Counted from the stretch's first letter, positions 21,726 through 31,734 are shown. The stretch: 64,000 nucleotides of DNA from Yarrowia lipolytica (GCF_001761485.1 NC_090775.1:1054001-1118000); one strand, 5' to 3'. Numbers and translations: made by a program. The notes: a model not told the origin generated them from the sequence alone.

Positions 21726-21825
21726 GGCAACCTGGCCGAGCGGTCTAAGGCGCCAGGTTAAGGTCATACCTTAACACAATATCCTGGTCTCTTCGGAGGC
21801 GAGAGTTCGAATCTCTCGGTTGTCA
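21726..21825 (+). tRNA. tRNA-Leu(AAG) with 18-nt intron
   Basis: A complete class II tRNA. The acceptor GGCAACC (21726-21732) pairs with GGTTGTC (21818-21824), followed by discriminator A. The A box region TGGCCGAGCGGTCTAAGGC and the B box GTTCGAATC are intact. The anticodon stem is CCAGG/CCTGG, the anticodon AAG lies at 21760-21762, and G37 at 21763. An 18-nt intron occupies 21764-21781 at the canonical position after base 37, and its CCTTAA can pair with the anticodon loop. The long variable arm has a CTC-TTCG-GAG stem, as expected for leucine. It decodes CUU (and CUC by inosine). The mature length is 82 nt before CCA addition. Confidence 0.96.
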
Positions 21826-21834
21826 TTCTTTTTT
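21826..21834 (+). terminator. RNA polymerase III terminator of tRNA-Leu
   Basis: A run of thymines interrupted by one C begins immediately after the discriminator base and includes T6. This is a typical Pol III stop. Confidence 0.8.
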
Positions 21835-22022
21835 GCAGTACTCCTGTACTTTCCTTTCCTTCCCTTTTCCTGCTCGATTTTCCTCCTTAATTTTGCAGTA
21901 TTTTTTTTTGGTGAGCTCCGCTGCTTCTGGTTAAACCTCCCTCTTAAAAGTGTACTGCAGTGAAGCACAGCATTTATGCACGACTGCAAAAAGCCACTGT
22001 CAGATCTCTCACCAACACATCA

Positions 22023-22775
22023 ATGTCAGTACTGGGGGAGGAAAAACGCAAAGCGGTGCTCAAACAGGTTCTGGAGGACCCTTATCTTAAGGTTGCATGG
22101 CCCGAGGTCTCCGAGGACAAAAGGGAATCCATATTCAGTCTCTTACAATCGGCGCTGGCACCCGTCAAACCATACCGAGAGTCTCAACGACAGGCTAAAG
22201 ACACAGGCGTTAAGCTGCCACCTACCCCAGGCGCTGTGGAGCAGTCGTCGCTGGGCTTCAATCCCGTCACAAAGGCACTGCAAAGCCAGGCCAAACAGAA
22301 TCTGCTCAGTGAGCCTGTGAAGGAACCGATCACCATGGTGTTCATTTGCAAGGACGACATCCAACCCGAGATTCTCGTCAAACACTTTCCTTCGCTTTGT
22401 GCAAGTGCAAGCAACACACAGACTGCTGTAAAGCTCGTTTCTCTGCCAGCAGGCTCCATGGAGAAGTTGTCTGAAGTTACTGGACTTCGTGATCTAGGCT
22501 GTGTGGCACTCAAGGCCCATAAGGACTTTGATACTTTGTCCAAGGTGATAATGGCTTCTGTGCTTGACGTGGAATTGCCGTGGAAGTCCGAGAGTCCATT
22601 CACCCCTCTGGAAGTCAAGAGTCTGACTACATTTGCACCCATTAAGAAAAGCAAGAACCAGCTGACCGCTGAAAAGAAGGGAAAAGAGAACAACCAAAAG
22701 GAACAACAGCAGAAGCAGCAGAAACAAGGGAAACAGGGCAATGCGAAGCCCAAAGGAAAAGTCACCAAGCCTTAG
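22023..22775 (+). CDS. POP3: RNase P/MRP protein subunit Pop3
   Basis: A 250-residue Pop3 protein with an L7Ae-like fold. It is a shared subunit of nuclear RNase P (pre-tRNA 5' maturation) and RNase MRP (rRNA processing). Several blocks align by eye with Saccharomyces Pop3: RKAVLKQVLEDPYLKVAWPEV at the N-terminus, MVFICKDDIQPEILVKHFPSLC near residue 100, VKLVSLPAGSMEKLS near 135, and LPWKSES..TTFAPIKKSK near 185-220. The Lys/Gln-rich tail is longer than in S. cerevisiae (195 aa). The start at 22023 is favoured because similarity begins shortly after it; an in-frame ATG at 21960 would add 21 residues. The gene begins 200 bp after a tRNA gene. Confidence 0.87.
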   Translation: MSVLGEEKRKAVLKQVLEDPYLKVAWPEVSEDKRESIFSLLQSALAPVKPYRESQRQAKDTGVKLPPTPGAVEQSSLGFNPVTKALQSQAKQNLLSEPVKEPITMVFICKDDIQPEILVKHFPSLCASASNTQTAVKLVSLPAGSMEKLSEVTGLRDLGCVALKAHKDFDTLSKVIMASVLDVELPWKSESPFTPLEVKSLTTFAPIKKSKNQLTAEKKGKENNQKEQQQKQQKQGKQGNAKPKGKVTKP

Positions 22776-22942
22776 TCATTCTGCAAGTACATTAATTTAT
22801 ATTGAATAAGTATCTAGCAAGCGTACATACAAGTAGGCATATTAACAGAAATGGTCTTATTCTACGTGCACGTTTGTCAGCTCTATTAACCATTGTTACA
22901 AACACACTCTTGCTTCATAAAATCCATTTCTATCTTACTATC

Positions 22943-23750
22943 TTACTCCTCCATATCATCCTCATCAGACGTTGCTTGCTCGGCAAACTTCTTTGCTTCA
23001 GCAAGATGCTCGGCGCTAATATGCTGGTGCTTGCCTCCGGTCTCAGAAGCCGACACCCAAGAGATCTCCAGCTCAAACTCCTTGTCCTTGGTGTCCTCGT
23101 GGGCCAGGTATATGATTCGGGCAGCCTCATTGACGGCGTCTCGGGCGCTGATGTTGGGGAGATCCAGCTTCTCCAGCTCGTTCTTGGCGGTCTGTCGGCC
23201 CTTTCCAGCGGCGGCTCCGTGGTAGCCCCAGAAAGACCCACTGGGCTCGATCATGAACAGATGGGGTCCGTCCTCGTCCACTCCTCCAAGAATGGTGGCG
23301 ATGCCAAATGGACGCACCGAGTTGTACAGCGTGTAGGCCTGGGTGTAGGAGCCGAGTCGGTCGGCAAAGGAGTCCACGGGGATGGCCTGCTTGTAGGTGG
23401 ATCGCCAATTGTAGGCTTCCGATCGGCCTCTGCTGACCATGTGTCGTCCGTCGGGGACCAGACCAGAGTACACAACACCAATGTGCTTGTCGACGGTCTG
23501 GATTCGCTGGTTGGCGCCGGGAACAAGCAGCTTAGATGTGACAATCTTTTCGAGCGCAAAAACAACGCCGTCCTTGCACTTGATGGCAATGGAGGTGGAG
23601 CCGTTCTCAACGGCCTTGCTGGCATACTCCACCTGGAAGTTTCGACCGTCGGGGGAGAAGACGGAGTTAGAGAGATCGTATCCTGTTCCGATTGAGGACT
23701 GTGTTAGTTGGTTGATGGGCCCGCAGCGGTGTTTGGAGACTACTTACCAT
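22943..23750 (-). CDS. PRE10: 20S proteasome subunit alpha-7 (two exons)
   Basis: A 252-residue alpha-7 subunit (yeast Pre10, human PSMA3) of the 20S core ring. Exon 1 is only the ATG at 23748-23750. A 49-nt intron (23699-23747; GTAAGT donor, CTAACACAG branch and acceptor) follows. Exon 2 (22943-23698) then reads SSIGTGYDLSNSVFSPDGR, the proteasome alpha signature, into FQVEYASKAVENGSTSIAIK. Other alpha-7 marks are DKHIGVVYSGLVPDGRH, YNSVRPFGIATILGG and EPSGSFWGYHGAAAGKGR. The acidic tail EQATSDEDDMEE is typical. Without the intron the protein would lack its N-terminal gate. It is divergent from GEM1 across a 372-bp shared promoter. Confidence 0.96.
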
Positions 23751-23797
23751 TGCGTTGGTTGTGGTGTGGAGGTATGGAGATAGTGCTGTAACGTGTG

Positions 23798-23806
23798 GGT
23801 GGCAAT
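23798..23806 (+). promoter_or_regulatory. PACE-like element before PRE10
   Basis: GGTGGCAAT matches the proteasome-associated control element GGTGGCAAA at eight of nine positions and lies about 48 bp upstream of the PRE10 start. In Saccharomyces this element binds Rpn4 and coordinates proteasome genes. Use by this organism is inferred. Confidence 0.45.
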
Positions 23807-24071
23807 AGGATTAGGTTTGGGAAGAGATCTAGAGGCGAAAGTAGGTGGTGAGTTTTAGTTGGGAGTGTAGTTGAGAAGTTGTTGATAGAATGGTGGCGAG
23901 GGGGTCGTTCGTAGTGGCAATATCGGTGGTCAAATACCGGATTATTAGTATTAACATGGCCAAATCAGGGATATAGGGGTCAATTGAAGCTTCTATGTTG
24001 CACAATAGCTCATTACTGACGTACATCTGCGACTCTCGTAGCCAGTGTGTGCTTGTCTCGCACAAGTATCG

Positions 24072-24077
24072 TATAAA
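24072..24077 (+). promoter_or_regulatory. TATA box of GEM1
   Basis: TATAAA lies 46 bp before the GEM1 ATG at 24123, within the divergent PRE10/GEM1 promoter. Confidence 0.55.
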
Positions 24078-24122
24078 TACCTACGGTACTGTAAACTTTG
24101 ACGCGATAACATCACCACAACC

Positions 24123-26212
24123 ATGACCAACGATGTCATCCGGATTGTCGTCTGTGGAGACGAAGGTGAGTTTCTTTTACCAAGTCATTTGTGGCGCATA
24201 CTAACACAGGCGTGGGCAAGTCCAGGTGAGTGAAACTCCGTCTTTCATTACGCTCAAGACACAGCTAACACAGTCTGATCACGTCTCTCATCAAAGACAC
24301 TTATGTTCCCAATATTCAGAAGCTGCTGCCGCCAATAACGATCCCCAAGGGTTTCTCGTCTTCACCTGATGCGCCATTGTCGACTGTCATCGTCGATACA
24401 CAGTTTTCCAATAGTCCAGCAGAGGCCGAACATCTGCACCGAGAGATTCGACAGGCCAACGTCATCTGGCTCGTCTACAGCGACCACTACTCGTGCGAAC
24501 GGGTCTCCATCTTTTGGCTGCCATATTTTCGAAACCTTGGAGTTAACCTGCCCATTGTTCTGTGTGCCAACGTCTTTGACGATGTCGATAGCTGGAACTC
24601 GAGAGACAGCGAGCGGATTATCTCCGACGAGATGATTCCGATCCTGCGTGAATTCAAGGAGATAGAAAGTTGCATCCGAGTGTCGGCTAAGCTCAACCAC
24701 AACATCAACCAGGCCTTTTACCTGTGTCAAAAGGCTGTTATGCACCCCATCGCTCCGTTGTTTGATGCGAAAGAAGGCAAGCTGAAACCCAACGCAGTTG
24801 CTGCGCTTCAGAGAGTGTTCTTCCTTAGCGATAGAGACCAGGACGGTTACCTGTCCGACCAGGAAATGCTGGAGCTGCAGGTCAAGTGTTTTGGACGAAG
24901 TTTTGATGCTACTGATCTCATTCAGATCAGAGCTCAGCTGGCCAAGATCAACCCTGCTCTAGCTACAGAAAGAGGCGTATCAGAGGAAGGATTCATTACT
25001 CTCAACCGTCTTTACGCAGATAAGGGCCGTCACGAGACCACATGGGGAATTTTGAGAACGTTCCATTACACCGACTACCTGTCTCTATCTGATCAGTTTC
25101 TGTACCCCAAGCTCGACGTGCCTGAAAATTCGTCGGTAGAGCTATCTCCAGAGGGATACCGGTTCCTGGTGGATCTCTTTTTGCTGTTTGACAAGGATAA
25201 TGACGGTGGTTTGAACGACTCAGAGCTTAAGACACTATTCAAGCCAACCCCTGGAATCCCACAAAAGTGGCTGGATTTCAACTTCCCCTACACCACCGTC
25301 CACGATGAACAGGGCTCCATCACCCTGCAGGGTTGGCTAGCACTGTGGAGCATGACCACCTTTCTAGACTACAAAACTACCATGGCATACCTTGCTTATC
25401 TTGGATTTGAGGGTGACAACAGCAAGAAGCGATTCAGTGGCTCATCTGTGACCGTTGCCATGACTACTGCCGCCGCTGCTGCTGCTCGTTTGACTGCTTT
25501 CAAGGTCACAAAGCCGAAAAAGCGACGATCTCGACCTCGACCATATTACAGAGCCACTCCCAATGATAGATCTGTGTTCAACTGTTTTGTGTTGGGCTCT
25601 CATATGTCTGGTAAGACATCTCTGCTGGAAGCTTTCCTCAATCGACCTTTGATGACAGATATCTATAAACCCACTATACGCCCTGTGTCTGTAGTCAACT
25701 CGGTGGAAATGACAGGAGGCAAGCAGTGCTACATGGTGATGGAAGAGCTGGGACAGCAGGAGGCGGCAGTCTTGTCCAACGCCGCTCGGCTGGAAGAATG
25801 CGATGTGATATGTTACACCTATGACTCCTCAGATCCAAACTCCTTCTCATATATTGATGGTCTGCGAAGAAAGTATCCCGTGCTAGACACTCTTCCGTGT
25901 GTCTTTGTGGCTCTCAAGGCCGATAACGATAGACAGCAGCAGCGGTTTGACCTGCAGCCTGACGAGTATACCAAACAGATTCGAATTGCGGCTCCTTTGC
26001 ATGTCTCTTCCAAGTGGCCCTCGTCGGTCACTGAGCTATTCATCCAGCTAGCAGAGGCTGCCCAACAGCCTGGACGAGGCCTTCCTAATCAGGATCCGGA
26101 AGAGGAAACTAACACTATTATGCCATTTGCTCTAGCTGGGGGAGCTACAGTACTGCTGGCAGCTGCCGTAGCATGGATCTTCAAAAACGTTCGAGTTGCT
26201 GGCAGAGAATAG
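24123..26212 (+). CDS. GEM1: Mitochondrial Rho GTPase Gem1/Miro (three exons)
   Basis: A 665-residue Miro GTPase, tail-anchored in the mitochondrial outer membrane. It governs mitochondrial shape and inheritance and regulates the ERMES contact complex. Exons are 24123-24165, 24210-24225 (16 nt) and 24274-26212. Introns of 44 and 48 nt have GTGAGT donors and CTAACACAG ends. The splices create the first P-loop GDEGVGKSS (residues 12-20), which no unspliced frame encodes. Two EF hands follow (DRDQDGYLSDQE; DKDNDGGLNDSE), then a second GTPase domain with P-loop GSHMSGKTS and a C-terminal helix (FALAGGATVLLAAAVAWIF) before a short basic tail. Length matches yeast Gem1 (662 aa). Confidence 0.96.
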
Positions 26213-26396
26213 ATACACGCACCGTGCTGCAATCACTTCCATTGTAATATATTCACTTTCGACTTTGATACTGCTTGTAATCACAAATACAGGTATATAG
26301 AAGGCATATACAAGTAGCACATATAATGCTCCACTTCCCCGACTATTACATAATATACACTCACTATTTACACACATCTCCTTCCCATCCCCAGAT

Positions 26397-29300
26397 CTAG
26401 TAGTTTCTCTCCCTTTGAGCTTCTCGCCGGTAGACCTCATTGAGCTCATCCTCCAGCTCCTTGATCTTCTTATCGGCGGCAGCCTTGTCGGACGCTCTCA
26501 TCTCCTTCTCCAGCTTGAGACGCTGCTGAATGTCTTCGTTTCGAATACCCCACAGGACAGACGAGAACGGCTTGCCCATCGGCGAAGCATGAGATTGGTG
26601 AGAGTCAATCTCCCGCGCAGTCACCTGTACCCGTCCGAGATCCTCCTCGTCCGAACCCAGCGACGAGATGCTAGCCGAACTGATTCCACTGCCGAGTTTT
26701 CGTCGTGGAGAAGTCCGCTCTAGCTGATCGCCCAGCTGCTTCTTGTCCTCCTCGCTTTGCGCCAACCGCTTCTTGTAGTCGTCTCTCTCCAGGCCAGCCT
26801 TCTTGTACAAGTTGCTGAGCGACCGGTATTGCTCCTCGTGCTTGTTGTTCTTGTACTTGAGAGAGTCGACTTCAATTCGCAGCTGATGCAGCTGCTTTGT
26901 GATCTCCGAGTTGCCCTTACTCACCAATCGGCCAAGGTCATGCAGAGCATCGTTTGACAGCTTGGTTACCACCTCAGCCGACGGTGTGCTATTGGCCTTC
27001 ATCAGCTTGGACAGGTCGTCGTCATGGGCATCCTTCCACACAGGGCCAAGGATGTTAGCCAGCTTCTCGATGATGGATTTCGAGAAGTCCCCTCGGTTGC
27101 ACTCTACGTTGAACAGCTTCTTCTGCCATGACGACAGCTGCTTCTGGTGGGCTGCAGACCGCAGATCCGAGTCAGCTTGCACACGCTTGATCTGAGCCTC
27201 CAGCTTGGCCTTCTCCATCTCGCTGTGCTTTCTGTCGTTGGAGAACTGTTCCTCAAACTGGGTGAGCTGCCTAGTTAGCTCCATCACTCGGGCCTCGTGG
27301 TTGCCCATATGCTCAATTCGACTAAGAGCATCGTCCAGTTGTGCCTCGAGATCGTCGGTGAACTGTTCACGCAGCTGGAGTTGGAGGGTTGTCTCTGTGA
27401 GCTTCTGCTCAAGCTCAGAGGCAGAAGAACGCGAAATGGACTCCTGCTCGCTGATCCGAACATGCAGTGCTTGCCGCTCATTCAGCAGCTCAAGTACAAG
27501 CTGTGGGATAGTCATAGCCTCCACATCAATGTCGTGGTCGACCATGACTGTAGCAATCTGGTTCATGCTAGCCTGGAGAGAAGAGACCTCTGCCTTCAGA
27601 GACTCAACCGTAGCAGTCAGGGAAGAGACCTCCACTTTCTTAGTTTCCAATTCGACATTGCGAGTACCCAACTCCACGTTTCGAGTCTCCAGATCTTCCC
27701 TAAGAGTATCAGACTCTCTCTGAAGGTCCTGTCGCTCTCGCTTGACTCCGGCAAGCTCCATCCGAGCAGTGTCGGCATCCTTCTTGGCCACACCTGCCTG
27801 CTCAGTGGCAACTTCCAGCTCATGCCGTACTTTCTCCAGCTCGCCCTTGACTCTCTCTACCTCCTTCTCATCTACTCCTCCTGTCTTAAGCTCCTCAAGC
27901 TGCTCCTCTAGGCTGCCCGCAAACGCACCAATTTCCTCGTTGAGCTCCGTCGCACGCTGCAGCTCGGCGTCCATACCCTGTAGCCGCTCCTCCATCTCCA
28001 CCAGTGACCGGGTCTTCTTCTCCACGTCCTTCTTCAGCCGCTTGTTGTTGTTTTCCAGCGTCTGAATGTCAGGGTACAGCGCCAGAATTTCCCGTTCATA
28101 ATGCCGCGCCTCCTCGCGGTGCTGGCTCAGCTCGTGACGTAAGTTGTCGTTCTCTTGTTCTTGACTAGAGAAATCGTTACGCAGATTCTCTATCTCAATT
28201 CTCAGCGCCTCAATCTCCTCAGCAGACTCCTGGGCGACTCGCAGTTGGATATCCTCGTAGTCCTGCTCGAGATTCTGAAACTCCTGCTCCGTAAGCCGGA
28301 ACTTTTCCTGTTGAGCAACAATGTACTGCGTGATGATGGTCAGGAAGGAGGAGAACCGCGAGTAGATAGAGTCCTCATCGGTCTCAGAATCAGCATGTCC
28401 ATCAGGATCGATCAGATTCTGCAGCTTGTGCATCTGGTCCATAACATGAGCCTCATCCGTGTCAATATGCTGAGAGTGGCGATTGCTGTGGACCAGAGGA
28501 GGCGTGTGGCTGTACTGCCGATGTGTAGCACCGCCAGGACCTCCACTGCCACCGTCAGAAACAAAGGACTGGCGAGATATGCTTCTGTTGGACATGAAAT
28601 GATTGTTGGGGGGCACACCTCCTCGCGAGGGTGCACGTGAACCACTCAGCCGGCTCGAACGACCAAATGCACTGCTACTGGAGCGCATGTCCTCCCAGTC
28701 TTGCTGCTGCTGTTGTTGCTGCTTGCCCTCGAGATACTCAATTTGCTCTTCATAGTTAACGACGCGTTCCTTGAGCTCCCTGATCTCCTCCGAATCGATA
28801 CCGCCGTCTCGCTTGCGCGACAGCTCCTTCTCCATCTGCTCAATCTTCTCCTTCATCTCGTTATTCTCGCGGATAGCTCGTTTCAGAGCATCCACGCCTC
28901 CGGCCTGAGATCCTCCCTCGCCTCGGTTCAAATTGTTTCGCAGCATCATATTCTCGACCTGGAGGTTGAACTTGTCGTTGACCAGCTTGTCGACATGGGC
29001 CCGTTCCTGCTTAACGCCCAGAACAGTCTTGTCGTCGAGAGTGGCAGGGACGCTGAACATGTTGTCGTCTAGAGACTTCATGTGAAAATGTTCCGGAGAG
29101 GGAGGGGACTCGAGGTCGGTGTCGCATCCGAGATCTACGTCCTCCAGGGTTGCAACTCCGTGGTGGATGACGCTGTCGGTGTGCATGCTGGAGTGTCTAA
29201 TGACGCTGTTGAACGACATTTCACGCGGAGGAGAAATTGTCTGGAAAGACGACATGCCTTTCGATGCAAGAGGGGAGCCAGAAGAAGATGTGGGGGCGAC

Positions 29301-29951
29301 ATTGGGGGTCTTCTTCCTAGCCAGAGGAGATAATGACGACGTTCGCTCGGGAATGAAAGCATTAGGTAGCTGAGAAACAGAACTTTGTTCAGAAACGGGT
29401 ATTTCACGATTCTCCTTGTCATCTGCTGTTGTAGTTGTCGCTGCTGTTGCCGTCTCCACCATTTGCTTGGCTTTGGTGCTGGCTGTTGATGTGTCAGGGG
29501 TTTGTTTTGTGTCTGTGCTTCCGAGATCTGTGACCTTGCTGGGTTCTCCGGACGACTCCAGAGACGAGTGTGAGGCCGGAGACGCGCCCGGAATCGCTTC
29601 GAACTCTGCAGGCATGTCTTCGAAGTCCAGAGTTTCGAAACCGGCTCCAGAGTAATCCTCGGTGACGTTGGAAGATGCATTGAGAGAACTATCCTGGGCG
29701 CTGACGCTCTGTGTAATGTCGCGCTTGCCGCTCTTGACATCCAGTTTGAGGTTGTTGAACATGGTTAGGTACTCGTCATCCTGAAACGACATTTCAAACC
29801 CGCCAGGAGACGAGGAACCAGGGTCTGTGGTGAGGTTGGAATGGTCTGCATTTGGGGAGTCGTCGGCCGCGTTAGGCTGTGCAATGACCGAGCCGTCGGA
29901 CAGGTTGGCGGACTGCGTCGGCTCGGACGACACGGTATCTCCGGTCGGCAT
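26397..29951 (-). CDS. Large coiled-coil protein, Mto1/ApsB-like MTOC component
   Basis: A 1184-residue protein. The first 300 residues are Ser/Thr/Asp-rich and probably disordered. Near residue 312 comes QERAHVDKLVNDKFNLQVEN, which resembles the centrosomin N-terminal (CM1) motif that binds gamma-tubulin complexes. Coiled coil then runs almost unbroken from about 320 to 1075, apart from a Ser/Gly/Arg-rich gap near 415-490; a Q7 run sits near 405. The C-terminal segment (IQQRLKLEKEMRASDKAAADKK) resembles the end of Mto1/ApsB proteins, which recruit gamma-tubulin complexes to spindle-pole-body and non-SPB sites. Pcp1/Spc110 is the main alternative. Coiled-coil similarity misleads easily, so the assignment rests on the two terminal motifs. 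Confidence 0.6.
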   Translation of the reverse strand: MPTGDTVSSEPTQSANLSDGSVIAQPNAADDSPNADHSNLTTDPGSSSPGGFEMSFQDDEYLTMFNNLKLDVKSGKRDITQSVSAQDSSLNASSNVTEDYSGAGFETLDFEDMPAEFEAIPGASPASHSSLESSGEPSKVTDLGSTDTKQTPDTSTASTKAKQMVETATAATTTTADDKENREIPVSEQSSVSQLPNAFIPERTSSLSPLARKKTPNVAPTSSSGSPLASKGMSSFQTISPPREMSFNSVIRHSSMHTDSVIHHGVATLEDVDLGCDTDLESPPSPEHFHMKSLDDNMFSVPATLDDKTVLGVKQERAHVDKLVNDKFNLQVENMMLRNNLNRGEGGSQAGGVDALKRAIRENNEMKEKIEQMEKELSRKRDGGIDSEEIRELKERVVNYEEQIEYLEGKQQQQQQQDWEDMRSSSSAFGRSSRLSGSRAPSRGGVPPNNHFMSNRSISRQSFVSDGGSGGPGGATHRQYSHTPPLVHSNRHSQHIDTDEAHVMDQMHKLQNLIDPDGHADSETDEDSIYSRFSSFLTIITQYIVAQQEKFRLTEQEFQNLEQDYEDIQLRVAQESAEEIEALRIEIENLRNDFSSQEQENDNLRHELSQHREEARHYEREILALYPDIQTLENNNKRLKKDVEKKTRSLVEMEERLQGMDAELQRATELNEEIGAFAGSLEEQLEELKTGGVDEKEVERVKGELEKVRHELEVATEQAGVAKKDADTARMELAGVKRERQDLQRESDTLREDLETRNVELGTRNVELETKKVEVSSLTATVESLKAEVSSLQASMNQIATVMVDHDIDVEAMTIPQLVLELLNERQALHVRISEQESISRSSASELEQKLTETTLQLQLREQFTDDLEAQLDDALSRIEHMGNHEARVMELTRQLTQFEEQFSNDRKHSEMEKAKLEAQIKRVQADSDLRSAAHQKQLSSWQKKLFNVECNRGDFSKSIIEKLANILGPVWKDAHDDDLSKLMKANSTPSAEVVTKLSNDALHDLGRLVSKGNSEITKQLHQLRIEVDSLKYKNNKHEEQYRSLSNLYKKAGLERDDYKKRLAQSEEDKKQLGDQLERTSPRRKLGSGISSASISSLGSDEEDLGRVQVTAREIDSHQSHASPMGKPFSSVLWGIRNEDIQQRLKLEKEMRASDKAAADKKIKELEDELNEVYRREAQRERNY

Positions 29952-31734
29952 GGTGGTTGTAGGGTACTTGTTGGGGTGTGAAGACTGGTGAAACGTGATA
30001 CGCGAAAATAGACTTCTGTGTTGATTATGTTGTAGCGCGTAAACTTTGGAGGGTGCAGTGTGTGGGGGGGTATACCTATGGCAGAAGGGGGAAAGGGTAC
30101 ATTTGTGAGAAGTATGATGTTTGGGATGGAGTAGTAAGAGTATTTGGTGACTGTATTTTTTTTCTAATTTGCCTGGTGGTATGATATTAGCTACACCACA
30201 TGGTGGTTCTGGCGTTCTGCTCCTGCTTAATTAAACTAAACCTTCTCCAACTAATGTTCAATAACATTTTCAACTAGCTTTGTAGGGGGAGTAAGGGACA
30301 AACTGTTGCGACAGCTTGAGAAGGCACGTTGGAGATGGAATTGGTGCCTAGAAAGAGAAATGTTGTCGTCCTGGCATGTCTATCTCTAGTACTGGTAAGA
30401 ATACTGAGTCTTTATGTTTAATACAAGTACCTGGTAGTCGTACGAGCACCATGCAACAGTGCACATACTGTATCCCTCCTTGGAGAGCTTACAGAGCAAA
30501 ACAAGACGATGCCATACTGCACCGGTGCTGCATGTGCTGGTCTGTATTATGTATCTTGTTGCAAAATAATGAATATATTATTCAATTGTTTGTTTGGATT
30601 GTACCCGACCTGTGATGTTTACCGCTTTTGTGTGTGTCTGACTGGCTGACTGGTTCTTCAATATGCACTCCTGCAAGTATTACGAATACGACTGGAACGA
30701 GTCCCACCGAGGGCAATGGGTGTTGGCAGAACTTCGTATATAAAAAATGATGTCATTGAAACCTGGACTCAACGAAGTGGAACAATGCTGGTAGCTTCGA
30801 ATAGAGGACAACAAACTACAAGTATTCGCACATTCATGGTCTTCCACGAGTATATACAAGTATGTGCTTGTAGCTGCAACTGATAACTGAAGGCAGACTA
30901 GTATGAACTACTAAACCGCCCCTTACTTAACAGGTCTACAGATAGTGACGCCCGATTTTGATGACTTGGATTCCAGAGGAGCTCTTTACCATCGTCCTGA
31001 GTTCTCTAACTCGTCCCTAAAAAATCTGGAACATAGGCAGGAAACTACTTAGCATAGACTAAACTAGCGGTGGACAAACAAGTATGTCACGTGTTTTGTC
31101 GGTTATGTGGGGCGAGAGGCATTATTCTTAGAGTGCTCTTAGGGCTATTTGTCTATTGATGATAGATGGTGGGGTTATATAACTGCTGTTCCTGTTCTTG
31201 AAGTTCAAGACTGTGTTCCCCCTGGTTGAACCTCTCAAACTTCCTCTGTAGAAATGCATGTCCTGATGTTGCAAGTCTGACAGCTCCCGACCTCTTGATC
31301 AGTTCGTTAATTCATTCAAGATATAATCCCGGAGAATCTATAAAACTGCCGCTATTGCAGTGATACTATTCCAAGGGGTCTAGCCGGACGGCTCTATAGA
31401 ATCTATCTGTAGAGGCAGGCTCTGCCCTGGAGTCTCACCACCTCGGACATGGAAAAAAGTAGGCTCACAAAAAAATCAGTATAACCACCTCGGTGGTCGT
31501 ATGATACTCTCCATTAGTGAGGGGTTTTCAACTCGGAGAGGCGCTAGCTTAGAGCTGGGCTACTTGTAGTCGCTGGTCTCGGTTCGGGTATGTACTGTAA
31601 AGAGATGCAAGGCATGTTTACTGTACATGTATAAGTACTTACGTCTATGGGAGGTAGTAGTATCGCTATAAGAACTACAGGTCATGGAGCAACTTCAAGA
31701 ATTAAAACTGTATATTATAGATCCACTAGACTGC
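29952..31734. other. 1.8-kb intergenic stretch
   Basis: This holds the promoter of the coiled-coil gene on the left and the 3' flank of the wall-protein gene on the right. No frame looks coding. Local dyads are concentrated at 31382-31497. GTAC-rich words occur near 30420-30450 and 30860. Confidence 0.6.
31382..31497. repeat. Cluster of short dyads and a 10-bp direct repeat
   Basis: Four inverted repeats lie in 116 bp: AGCCG-GA-CGGCT (31382-31393), CTCTA/TAGAG (31392-31414), GGCAG-GCT-CTGCC (31414-31426) and ACCACC-TC-GGTGGT (31484-31497). ACCACCTCGG also occurs as a direct repeat at 31437 and 31484. They could be binding sites or RNA hairpins; the function is unknown. Confidence 0.6.

Noticed and set aside
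22802-23695. 297-codon frame antisense to PRE10
   Set aside because: The sense strand encodes proteasome alpha-7 and the antisense has no recognisable content.
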